The notes under the pieces are model-generated. The model was not told the origin of the DNA. It was given only the letters and a program-made list of their open reading frames with translations, and did not search any database. A stretch of DNA of 50,590 nucleotides from NCBI GenBank assembly GCA_020048895.1, contig JAIFLV010000108.1, positions 1-50,590 of the forward strand. Direction: 5' to 3'. How positions within the stretch are numbered: the stretch's first letter is position 1; each line of letters opens with the position of its first letter. The DNA is from Rhodoferax sp. (GTDB taxonomy: Bacteria > Pseudomonadota > Gammaproteobacteria > Burkholderiales > Burkholderiaceae_C). The translations under genes were made by a program, and so were the position numbers. Positions 17,960 to 25,610 of this stretch are shown here, one piece after another.

Positions 17960-18213
17960 CAGCCACCGGCGATCGGCGGCCAGATGGCGAGTACATCGCC
18001 TTCCACAAGCACTTCGCTGGCGCGTTTTTCCGGCGCAATATAGCGCCCGTTGACAAGCACCAGATGCACCAGTGCTGGCGGCAAATGGTAAGGGTCCGTC
18101 ACCTGCGTGATGGTGGCACCATCCGCCACTTCCAGTTCTACGATGTTGGTGTACTTTGAAGCCGCCGGCAGGTAGTCGGTGAGCGTGGCGAATAGTTTGA
18201 GTGTGATCTTCAT
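17959..18213 (-). CDS. aorD: MoaD/ThiS-family ubiquitin-like sulfur carrier (AorD-like)
   Basis: This 84-residue protein has the MoaD pattern: beta-grasp start MKITLKLFATLTDYLP, an internal VLVNGRYIAPEKRASEVLVEGDVLAIWPP, and the C-terminal Gly-Gly (PPIAGG) that is thiocarboxylated to deliver sulfur to molybdopterin. Standard MoaD serves general cofactor synthesis. One embedded in an aldehyde:ferredoxin oxidoreductase operon probably supplies the dithiolene sulfur of tungstopterin for that enzyme. It lies 6 bp after aorC and is coupled to the 99-aa gene downstream. Confidence 0.88.
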   Translation of the reverse strand: MKITLKLFATLTDYLPAASKYTNIVELEVADGATITQVTDPYHLPPALVHLVLVNGRYIAPEKRASEVLVEGDVLAIWPPIAGG

Positions 18214-18219
18214 GGAGCG

Positions 18220-19515
18220 TTATCGGCGTCGTTCGTCCTGCGCACCGCTCCACGCCTGCTGGCCCTGCGCGCTTGCAAGGTAGGCCTCCATCAGCTTTGT
18301 GGGGTCGCGTTTCAGTGTCTCTTTCCATTCGCCCAAATGCACCTGTCCCTCCACTAACCCCCGCATCACACCCACGTGCTCGGTCCAACCCACGCTATTG
18401 CATCCCACCAGAACATCGCCATCAAACTGCAAACTCAGATGCTTGCCAGCCTTGGCATCCGTCCATTCCACGTGCTCCCCACCCGGCACGCCATGCCAGT
18501 CGCCGAAACTGGTGGAGATAAGCCCCAGCGTGTCGAGCACATTGATCTGGGTTACTCCCTGGAGTTCAGCGGTCAATGGGCTGCCACGCGCAAAGGCCAC
18601 CATGTTGGCTGCCGCCACGCGCGCCTGCTCTGCCGCATTGGGCTGGATGGCGCTGACAATCATTTTGCCGCTCACTTTATCCAGTGCCTCAGCACAGTCG
18701 CCTGCGGCAAAGACACCCGGCACGTTGGTTTGCAAGTGTTCGTCGGTCAGCACCCCCAGCAGGCACGTGATGCCAGAATCCTTCAGATAGCCGATGGCAG
18801 GTCGCACCCCTGCAGCACTAATCACCAAATCAGCTTCTACGATAGAGCCATTGGAGAGCTTGACTTGCAGCGGCTGGCCCGCAGTGATGGACTCCACTTT
18901 GGTGCTTGTAAAGACCTGCACCCCCTTGGCCTCACACCAATCCCGAATCATGCCGCCCGCAGTCGGGCCCATCATGCGGGGCACCATCCGATCGCCCATT
19001 TCGACCACGCTAAGGCGCACGCCGCGCGCAGCCAGAGCCTCCATAATGATGCAGCCAATGAAGCCAGCACCCAGTTGCAATACCCGCGCACCCTTGGTCG
19101 CAAGTTGCATGATGTGTCGCGCATCTTCCATGGTCCAGCATGTATGAACGCCTGCCGACTTGATACCGGCGATGGGTGGCGCAACCGGATGCGAACCAGT
19201 GGCTATCAGGAGGGTGTCAAACTGAATCGACTTGCCACTTTCAAGCACTATTGTTTTTGTAGCTGCTTGCGCACTATTGACGCGGTCCTGAACGACATTT
19301 ACCTTCAAATCTTCAAAATGCGAGGCGCCTTTGCGGAGGTAAGTTCCACGCTCGTCGATATTGTCCATGAGCAGGTAGGGAATAGCCATGCGCGAGTAGG
19401 GTGGCTCCGGCTCATCACCGATTACGGTGATGGTGTCCTGCGGGGCCAACTTGCGTATGGTCTCCGCAGCAATGATTCCTGCGGGTCCGGCGCCAAGGAT
19501 GACGTGGTGGGTCAT
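18220..19515 (-). CDS. aorC: FAD/NAD(P)-binding oxidoreductase subunit of the aldehyde oxidoreductase (AorC-like)
   Basis: This 431-residue protein belongs to the pyridine nucleotide-disulfide oxidoreductase class I fold. The N-terminal FAD motif is VILGAGPAGIIAAE (about 5-18), the second Rossmann motif for NAD(P) is VLQLGAGFIGCIIMEALA (about 145-162), and the second FAD contact is VPGVFAAGDCAEA. It has no redox CxxxxC pair, so it is not a reductase of the glutathione type. In three-subunit tungsten AORs such as that of Aromatoleum, an FAD subunit passes electrons between the ferredoxin chain and NAD+. The ATG at 19515 follows GGAGATCCCC; a longer reading to 19716 is rejected as it overlaps aorB. 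It contains in-frame repeat copy C. Confidence 0.88.
   Translation of the reverse strand: MTHHVILGAGPAGIIAAETIRKLAPQDTITVIGDEPEPPYSRMAIPYLLMDNIDERGTYLRKGASHFEDLKVNVVQDRVNSAQAATKTIVLESGKSIQFDTLLIATGSHPVAPPIAGIKSAGVHTCWTMEDARHIMQLATKGARVLQLGAGFIGCIIMEALAARGVRLSVVEMGDRMVPRMMGPTAGGMIRDWCEAKGVQVFTSTKVESITAGQPLQVKLSNGSIVEADLVISAAGVRPAIGYLKDSGITCLLGVLTDEHLQTNVPGVFAAGDCAEALDKVSGKMIVSAIQPNAAEQARVAAANMVAFARGSPLTAELQGVTQINVLDTLGLISTSFGDWHGVPGGEHVEWTDAKAGKHLSLQFDGDVLVGCNSVGWTEHVGVMRGLVEGQVHLGEWKETLKRDPTKLMEAYLASAQGQQAWSGAQDERRR
19245..19273 (-). repeat. Dispersed repeat copy C, inside aorC
   Basis: The plus strand ends in TAGCTGCTTGCGCA, identical to copy B in tupA, and begins with the shared CTATTG. 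Inside aorC it encodes SAQAATKTIV in the FAD-protein. The AQAA part is read in the same frame as in tupA. The aorC reading frame is intact across it. Confidence 0.65.
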
Positions 19516-19573
19516 GGGGATCTCCAAAAAGAAAGCGGCCCATCCAGACCGCTGTTTCGTTGCTTCCGGTTTA

Positions 19574-19621
19574 TTGGGGTCTGAGCACATGTCCGCTATG
19601 CGGCCAGTGATCCGACCCCAA
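19574..19621 (-). other. Inverted repeat in the aorB-aorC intergenic region
   Basis: The 133 bp between aorB and aorC carry TTGGGGTC (19574-19581) and GACCCCAA (19614-19621), perfect 8-bp arms with a 32-bp loop. In the transcript this could be a processing or attenuation hairpin adjusting the ratio of subunits. The string TCCGACCCCAAA also matches 12792-12803 at 11 of 12 positions, so it may be a small repeat. Confidence 0.35.
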
Positions 19622-19648
19622 AAAACCTGCGCTCCTTCTTGCCTGCGT

Positions 19649-21496
19649 TCACAGGCCCAGGCGGGCTTTGGTGGCAGCGGTGGGGCGGCCTTCCGCGTCC
19701 CAGCCGCGGGCTTCATAGTACTTGGGCATCATCTTGGCCAACTCATTGACCTTGCCTTTGGCAGGGCCAGTCTTGCAAGCTTCATTGAGCAGGCGCGGTG
19801 GCAGGCTGTCGTCTTTGGCGGTGAAACCGGCCCGGTTGTTGAACTCACGCTCCATATTCCAGATGCGTTCGCCAATCTTGGCCAGTTCTTCAATCGTGTA
19901 GGCCTCGTCGCAGGCACCTTGCATTTGCGGTGCCAAGTCCTGCAGACCCCAGGCAAATGTGGTGAAGATGCACAGGCCGGAGGAGTCAAAAGCAGCAGTA
20001 GCGTCCTGGAACGCTTTCACCAGATCGGGTTTGCCTTCGGACTCCAGCGGGTCGGTCTTGACCGGAATGCCCAACACTTCGGACGCTATGGTGTAGCCGC
20101 GCAGGTGGCAACCACCACGGTTGGACGTGGCGTAGGCCAGGCCGATGCCCTGGATCGCGCGACCGTCGTACGCCGGAAACTCCTGCCCCTTCGACGACAT
20201 GGACAACTCGGGGTGACCGTATTTGGCGGTCAGGCGCTTGGAGCCCTGGCCAATTTCCTTGCCAAAGCCGCGACCATTCACTGTTTCTTCCGCAAGGAAC
20301 GCCAATGTTTGTGCCGAGCCGAATTTGGCATCAATGCCAATCTGCTCTTTGGTTAGCACACCCATGTCATACAACTCCATGACCGCCCCAACGGTGGCAC
20401 CAAAGCTGATGGGGTCTATTCCCTCTTCGTTGCACAACAGATTGGCGTACTGCAGTGCTTCCAGATCATTCACGCCATTGGCCGCACCAAGTGCCCAGGC
20501 GGCTTCGTACTCCAGACCGCCATTTGCCCCACGGTACTGCGGCTTGTTTTCGATCGTGAAATGGCCTTCGTCCATCTTGCTGATGCGTCCGCACGCGATG
20601 GTGCAGCCAAAGCACGCCTGATTGGTAACCAGCTGTTTCTTGCCATCGGTCTTGCGTGGCGTTGCCATTGCTTCCGCACCAATATCCTTGGCGCCTTCGA
20701 ACTGGTTGTCCCGGTGGTTGCGCGTGGGCAACGCACCGACCTCGTTGATCACGCTCATCAGCACCTGTGTCCCCATCGCTGGCAAGCCGGTGCCGGTGAC
20801 GCCATTTTCTGCCAGCACTTTCTTGCCAGCCTTGACCGCAGCCATGAATGCCTTGGGGTCACGGATATTGCCCACACCCTTGGTGCCGCGCACTGCAATG
20901 GCTTTGAGGTTCTTACTCCCCATGACCGCACCGACGCCAGAGCGCCCAGCGGCGCGATGCAGGTCATTGACTACTGCTGCAAACAACACACCATTCTCAC
21001 CCGCTTTGCCGATACTGGAGATTCGCGTCAGCGGGTCCTGCAAACTGGTTTTGAGTGCTGCTTCGGTGTCCCACACACTCTTGCCCCACAGGTGCGACGC
21101 ATCGCGCAACTCGGCCACGTCATCGTTGACATACAGGTACACGGGATTGGGGGATTTACCCTCAAATATCACCATGTCCCACCCTGCCATCTTGAACTCT
21201 GCACCCCAGTAGCCGCCCGAGTTGGAACACGCAATGGCGCCCGTCAATGGACCCTTGGTGATGACGGTATAGCGGCCACCCGTGGATGCCGGCGTGCCCG
21301 TCAATGGGCCAGTTGCCCAGATGATTTTGTTGTCAGCCGACAGGGGATCGACGGTGGCAGCCACTTCTTCCACCAGGTACTTGGTACCCAGGCCACGCGA
21401 GCCCACATAGTCGCGTGCCCATTGCATATTAAGAGGTTCGGATTTGACAGTTCCAGCGGTCAGATTGACGCGGAGAATTTTTCCAGCCCATGACAT
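19649..21496 (-). CDS. aorB: Tungsten aldehyde:ferredoxin oxidoreductase, catalytic subunit
   Basis: This 615-residue enzyme oxidises aldehydes to acids, or reduces acids in reverse, at a tungsten bis-pterin site beside a [4Fe-4S] cluster. The N-terminal AOR domain is clear (MSWAGKILRVNLTAGTV, ATGPLTGTPASTGGRYTVIT). Cluster cysteines are C295-x2-C298-x3-C302 (ACFGCTIAC) and C509 (SSGLCIF), the same layout as Pyrococcus AOR. A conserved His is in RGGCHLRG (H464), and pterin-loop segments include NDLHRAAGRSGVGAVMGSKNLKAI. The ATG at 21496 follows AAGGAG. It is 12 bp after aorA. The neighbouring tup transporter supports W over Mo. The substrate is unknown. Confidence 0.94.
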   Translation of the reverse strand: MSWAGKILRVNLTAGTVKSEPLNMQWARDYVGSRGLGTKYLVEEVAATVDPLSADNKIIWATGPLTGTPASTGGRYTVITKGPLTGAIACSNSGGYWGAEFKMAGWDMVIFEGKSPNPVYLYVNDDVAELRDASHLWGKSVWDTEAALKTSLQDPLTRISSIGKAGENGVLFAAVVNDLHRAAGRSGVGAVMGSKNLKAIAVRGTKGVGNIRDPKAFMAAVKAGKKVLAENGVTGTGLPAMGTQVLMSVINEVGALPTRNHRDNQFEGAKDIGAEAMATPRKTDGKKQLVTNQACFGCTIACGRISKMDEGHFTIENKPQYRGANGGLEYEAAWALGAANGVNDLEALQYANLLCNEEGIDPISFGATVGAVMELYDMGVLTKEQIGIDAKFGSAQTLAFLAEETVNGRGFGKEIGQGSKRLTAKYGHPELSMSSKGQEFPAYDGRAIQGIGLAYATSNRGGCHLRGYTIASEVLGIPVKTDPLESEGKPDLVKAFQDATAAFDSSGLCIFTTFAWGLQDLAPQMQGACDEAYTIEELAKIGERIWNMEREFNNRAGFTAKDDSLPPRLLNEACKTGPAKGKVNELAKMMPKYYEARGWDAEGRPTAATKARLGL

Positions 21497-21508
21497 GATG
21501 TGTTCTCC

Positions 21509-21985
21509 TTATGCCGCAGAAGGTTGATTGCCGAGTTTGTCAGCCCATTGGGCCATCTTGCCCAGACCTGTCCAGTTGGCATCGATAAAAGTGATGGCAG
21601 CCGTCGGGCAGGCATCGGCACAAGCCGGCTCGCCACCACACAAGTCGCACTTCTGCACCTTGCCGGTCGTTTCCACATAGTTGATTGTGCCAAACGGGCA
21701 CGCAATGGTGCAGACCTTGCAGCCGACACAGGTCGATTCGTTGACCACCTTGGCGCCAGTGGCCTTGTCTACCGTGATGGCCTCTACCGGGCACGCATGC
21801 AGGCACCAGGCCTCGTCGCACTGGGTGCAGGTGTACGGCACTTTCTTGCCCGTATGGTGAAAATCAAATACTTTGATACGGGATTTGGCGGTGGCGAACG
21901 TGCCGTAGTTCTCGAAAGAACAGGCCATCTCGCACTGCATGCATCCCGTGCACTTGTCGGGATTAATGTGCAATACCTTTTGCAT
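21509..21985 (-). CDS. aorA: Four-cluster ferredoxin subunit of the aldehyde oxidoreductase (AorA-like)
   Basis: This 158-residue iron-sulfur protein has four cysteine groups able to hold four [4Fe-4S] clusters: CTGCMQCEMAC, CTQCDEAWCLHACP, CVGCKVCTIACP and CDLCGGEPACADACP. This HycB/DMSO-reductase-B-type layout matches, in size and arrangement, the electron-transfer subunit of three-component tungsten AORs, which links the W subunit to the FAD subunit. It is the first gene of aorA-aorB-aorC-aorD-99aa, with a ribosome binding site AGGAG before ATG 21985. The region upstream to the hemerythrin gene contains a direct repeat. Confidence 0.92.
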   Translation of the reverse strand: MQKVLHINPDKCTGCMQCEMACSFENYGTFATAKSRIKVFDFHHTGKKVPYTCTQCDEAWCLHACPVEAITVDKATGAKVVNESTCVGCKVCTIACPFGTINYVETTGKVQKCDLCGGEPACADACPTAAITFIDANWTGLGKMAQWADKLGNQPSAA

Positions 21986-22116
21986 CGAACTCTCCTGGGA
22001 TTGTGGCGTGAATCGGACGCCTTGCCTATGAAATGAAGTACATAGCGATTGTTAGCCCACCCCCTTCACGTTGGCCTCAGTAGTAACCCTAGTGAAACGC
22101 GGCACTTGTCACTTTC

Positions 22117-22147
22117 TTGATTTGACGCAATATTTGACTTGACGCAA
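22117..22147. promoter_or_regulatory. 14-bp direct repeat between aorA and the hemerythrin gene
   Basis: TTGATTTGACGCAA (22117-22130) and TTGACTTGACGCAA (22134-22147) differ at one base and are offset by 17 bp. Each has the form TTGAY-N4-CGCAA, partly resembling FNR/CRP-family boxes (TTGAT-N4-ATCAA). The site is about 130 bp from the aorA start and about 60 bp from the hemerythrin start, so it could serve both genes. Confidence 0.4.
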
Positions 22148-22204
22148 AGTTGCCCGACCCGCCGCCTTTACCATGGGGGGTCAAACCAATCTGGAGAAGC
22201 TGCC

Positions 22205-22705
22205 ATGGCCGTCATAGAGACCACTAATTTCGAAGCACTCGATGTTTGCCATCAGCAAATAGCAGCGCATCTGAACCGCCTTGCTACCTTGATCAGCCAC
22301 ATGGAGGCCAACGGTGTAGACGACCACGCGCGTCACGAAGCAGGAGCGATCGAGGCTTTCTTTTCGGGTACATCCCGCGCGCACCACGCCGAGGAAGAAA
22401 AGTTGGTTTTTCCGCCTCTGCTGGCCTCAGGCAATGCGGAACTGGTTGCCGCCGTTCGCGGTCTGCAACAAGACCATGGCTGGATCGAAGAGAACTGGAT
22501 TGAGTTGTCCCCTCAGTTGCGCGCCATTGCGATGGGCAACACATGGCTCGATGCTGCAGAGTTCAACCATTACTCCGAAGTATTCCTGGAATTGTGCCGC
22601 GAGCACATCGCCCTGGAAGAAACCATGATTTACCCCGAGTCGAAAGCGCGATGGGCAGAACTCGTGGCGGCGCGTGCGGCGCGACTGGCGGGTTCTGGCA
22701 CCTAG
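22205..22705 (+). CDS. Hemerythrin HHE-domain protein
   Basis: This 166-residue all-helical protein has the spaced His/Glu ligands of a di-iron hemerythrin-like bundle: H near CHQQIAAHL, HHAEEEKLVFP, QQDHGWIEENW, FNHYSEVF and CREHIALEETMIYP. Such proteins bind or sense O2, or handle NO, peroxide or iron. The ATG at 22205 follows CTGGAGAAG; a longer reading from 22139 is rejected. It is divergent from the oxygen-sensitive aldehyde oxidoreductase operon and shares its control region, suggesting a link to oxygen protection or sensing (inference). It converges on the phosphohexomutase gene. Confidence 0.87.
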   Translation: MAVIETTNFEALDVCHQQIAAHLNRLATLISHMEANGVDDHARHEAGAIEAFFSGTSRAHHAEEEKLVFPPLLASGNAELVAAVRGLQQDHGWIEENWIELSPQLRAIAMGNTWLDAAEFNHYSEVFLELCREHIALEETMIYPESKARWAELVAARAARLAGSGT

Positions 22706-22721
22706 CGGTCCAACCAGTCTT

Positions 22722-24104
22722 TCAATGCGCGGCTTCTTCAAATTTCGCGTCTGGCTTCACTTGACGCAGCAGGGCGGTCATGTCGTGTTGAATGCGGTGC
22801 AATGCCTCGGGAGTATGCCCTTCAAACCGTAGCACCAGAACCGGTGTTGTGTTGCTCGAACGCAAGAGGCCAAAACCGTCTGGCCAGTCCACACGCAGCC
22901 CATCAATGGTGTTGATCAAAGCCGGGGACGCAAACTTGGCCAACGCGACGACCTGCGCCACCACGACGGGAGGTTCACCCTCTGCGCAGCGCACATTCAT
23001 TTCCGGCGTGGAAAAACTGGTGGGCAATGCATCCAGTACAGCATTTGCATCTGGCGATCGGCTCACGATTTCCAAAAGCCGGCAGCCTGCGTAGGTCCCA
23101 TCGTCAAAGCCATACCAGCGTTCCTTGAAAAATATATGTCCACTCATTTCTCCACCCAGGGGTGAATTGAGCTCCTTCATCTTGGCCTTGATGAGCGAAT
23201 GCCCGGTGCGGTACATCACAGGCTTGCCGCCCGCCGCCTCTATCGCTGGCGCCAGACGTTGCGAACACTTGACGTCAAACACAATTTGTCCGCCTGGAAC
23301 GCGGCTTAGAACATCACGAGCGAACAGGATCATCTGACGGTCCGGATAGATGTTGTTGCCCTGCTTGGTCACGATACCCAACCGATCACCATCCCCGTCG
23401 AACGCCAAACCCAGTTCTGCATCGGTACTCTTCAATGCCGCCATCAAATCACGCAGGTTCTCTGGCTTGCTGGGATCCGGATGGTGATTCGGAAAGTTGC
23501 CATCGACTTCACTGAACAATTCGATGACCTCACAGCCGATGGCACGAAAAATGTCAGGTGCCGAAGCGCCCGCGATCCCGTTGCCACAGTCGACCACGAT
23601 CTTGAGCGGACGCGCCAGACGAATGTCCGACACAATGCGCTCCCGATAGGTTAGCGTTACATCCACCGAGCGCACCGAACCACCTGACTTCAGCATCCAG
23701 GATTCATCCTCCATCATGGTGCGAATGGCCTGAATATCGTCCCCGTATATAGCGCGGCCGGCCATCACCATCTTGAAGCCGTTGTAGTCCTTGGGGTTGT
23801 GGCTGCCAGTCACTTGAATACCGCTGGTACACAGGGTTGTGGCGGCAAAGTACAGCATGGGTGTTGTGACGCAGCCCACATCGATGACATCAACACCCGC
23901 CGCCACCAACCCACGCACCAGGGCTGCACTCAAAGACGGTCCGCTCAGACGTCCATCACGGCCGACCGCCACGCTGCGCTCCCCATTTGCCATTGCAATG
24001 CTTCCGAAGGCCTTGCCAATGCCCTCGGCCACTTCTTCGGTGACGGTACTGGGAACGACGCCACGAATATCGTAGGCCTTGTAGATCGATGCTGTGACTT
24101 TCAT
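22722..24104 (-). CDS. Phosphomannomutase/phosphoglucomutase (AlgC-like)
   Basis: This 460-residue alpha-D-phosphohexomutase interconverts hexose-6-P and hexose-1-P. The phosphoserine loop is TGSHNPKDYNGFK, the metal loop is FDGDGDRLGIV, the sugar-binding loop is GGEMSGHIFF, and the C-terminal phosphate-binding domain contains RSSNTTPVLVLRFEG. The AlgC-type architecture usually accepts both mannose and glucose phosphates. Its position 40 bp downstream of glgA indicates that here it supplies glucose-1-P for ADP-glucose formation. It is the third gene of the minus-strand glgC-glgA-mutase operon. Confidence 0.92.
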   Translation of the reverse strand: MKVTASIYKAYDIRGVVPSTVTEEVAEGIGKAFGSIAMANGERSVAVGRDGRLSGPSLSAALVRGLVAAGVDVIDVGCVTTPMLYFAATTLCTSGIQVTGSHNPKDYNGFKMVMAGRAIYGDDIQAIRTMMEDESWMLKSGGSVRSVDVTLTYRERIVSDIRLARPLKIVVDCGNGIAGASAPDIFRAIGCEVIELFSEVDGNFPNHHPDPSKPENLRDLMAALKSTDAELGLAFDGDGDRLGIVTKQGNNIYPDRQMILFARDVLSRVPGGQIVFDVKCSQRLAPAIEAAGGKPVMYRTGHSLIKAKMKELNSPLGGEMSGHIFFKERWYGFDDGTYAGCRLLEIVSRSPDANAVLDALPTSFSTPEMNVRCAEGEPPVVVAQVVALAKFASPALINTIDGLRVDWPDGFGLLRSSNTTPVLVLRFEGHTPEALHRIQHDMTALLRQVKPDAKFEEAAH

Positions 24105-24143
24105 GGTGTTTTCCCTTTGTTACTGAATCGTGTATGGATGGTG

Positions 24144-25610
24144 TCAGCGGCTGCGAATCACCTCTTGATACAGCGCAAGATACTGCTGTGCCGATGCCGA
24201 CCAGGAAAAATCCTGCGCCATTCCCCGCTGGATCAAGCGACTCCACGCCGCGGGGTTGCGGTAATTCTGGACTGCGTGGTCCAGCGCAAGTCCCAAAGCG
24301 GCAGGCGTGGCGTGACCAAACATGAAGCCCGTCGCCGTATCTGCCTGCATCGCCTCATGGGTGGCGTCCATCACGGTGTCTGCCAGGCCACCTACGCGAC
24401 GCACTATCGGTACGGTACCGTACCGCAGGGCATACAACTGGGTTAAACCGCAAGGTTCAAATCGCGACGGAACCACCATGGCGTCCGCTCCTGCAATGAT
24501 CCGATGCGCCAACGGTTCATCATAGCCAACCCGTACAGCAACGCGGCCCGGATAAGCCTTGGCAGCGCCTGCGAACGCGGCCTCCAGCACCGGGTCCCCA
24601 TTGCCTTGAATGACCAACTGCGTACCAGCAGTACGTGCGTCCTCCATCAGACCGGGCAACGCAGTCAGCAGTAAATCCAGACCCTTTTGCGACGTCAATC
24701 GGCTGACCACTGAAAACAGGGGCGCAAGCGGGTCGGAGTGCAAACCCATTTCCAGTTGCAATGCTGCTTTGCAGATTGCCTTGCCATCAAATTGGTCGGC
24801 GCTGTAATTGGCAGCAATGAAACAGTCCGTCGTCGGATTCCACACCTCGCCGTCAACCCCATTGAGGATGCCGGATACGGCGGCGCCGCGCGCACGTATG
24901 ACACCGTCGAGACCGCAGCCGAATTCATCGGTGGCAATCTCCCGCGCGTAGTTGGGGCTGACCGTTGTCACGCGGTGGGCATACTTCAAACCTGCTTTCA
25001 TGAAGGAAAACTGCCCGTGGTATTCCAGCCCGCCAGGCACCATCATGCGAGACGGTAAATGCAGCAAATGAAAGTCATCAACCGGAAATACGCCCTGATA
25101 CGCCAGGTTATGCACCGTGAAAACCGTCGAAGACGTGGTTACCGGACGACATGCTGTATAGGCGCAGGCCATGGCAGCATGCCAGTCGTGCGCATGCAGC
25201 ACGTCCGGAGTCCAGCTAGGATCGAAATCTCCGGCAGCAAGGTGTGCAGCAGCCCAACCCAGCAGGGCGAAGCGCTGAACGTTGTCAGACCATTCATTGC
25301 CGTCCAAGCCCTGGTAGGGACTACCAGGGCGCTTGTACAAGTACGGCGCATCAATAATGTACGCATCTACACCGCTTCCGACCACCTTGCCGATTCGGAT
25401 GGTGACCTGACCCGCACCAAAGATGGCACCCACCACACACACAACACTTTGCACCTCTACCCCCTGCACAATGGCAGGCAAGCCAGGCAACATCAGGCGA
25501 ACATCTGCCCCGGCGCTAATCAACGCTTGCGGCAATGCTCCCACGATGTCGGCAAGGCCACCGGTTTTCACCAGCGGATAGATTTCAGCCGCTACATGCA
25601 GGACTTTCAT
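24144..25610 (-). CDS. glgA: Glycogen synthase (ADP-glucose, GT5)
   Basis: This 488-residue GT5 enzyme transfers glucose from ADP-glucose to the non-reducing end of alpha-1,4-glucan. The N-terminal ADP-glucose loop is [15 protein letters not shown], with K15. The C-terminal domain has [13 protein letters not shown] and the catalytic segment [33 protein letters not shown]. Length matches E. coli GlgA (477). The ATG overlaps the glgC copy 2 stop by 4 bp, so the two are translationally coupled. Confidence 0.95.
   Translation of the reverse strand: MKVLHVAAEIYPLVKTGGLADIVGALPQALISAGADVRLMLPGLPAIVQGVEVQSVVCVVGAIFGAGQVTIRIGKVVGSGVDAYIIDAPYLYKRPGSPYQGLDGNEWSDNVQRFALLGWAAAHLAAGDFDPSWTPDVLHAHDWHAAMACAYTACRPVTTSSTVFTVHNLAYQGVFPVDDFHLLHLPSRMMVPGGLEYHGQFSFMKAGLKYAHRVTTVSPNYAREIATDEFGCGLDGVIRARGAAVSGILNGVDGEVWNPTTDCFIAANYSADQFDGKAICKAALQLEMGLHSDPLAPLFSVVSRLTSQKGLDLLLTALPGLMEDARTAGTQLVIQGNGDPVLEAAFAGAAKAYPGRVAVRVGYDEPLAHRIIAGADAMVVPSRFEPCGLTQLYALRYGTVPIVRRVGGLADTVMDATHEAMQADTATGFMFGHATPAALGLALDHAVQNYRNPAAWSRLIQRGMAQDFSWSASAQQYLALYQEVIRSR

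Noticed and set aside
17960..18388. Upstream part of the 242-codon minus-strand frame ending at 17660
   Set aside because: Overlaps the MoaD-like gene and aorC out of frame; only the last 99 codons are a plausible gene.
21986..22204. Molybdenum/tungsten cofactor riboswitch upstream of aorA
   Set aside because: I looked for the Moco-type structure and could not recognise its conserved elements; only direct repeats are evident.
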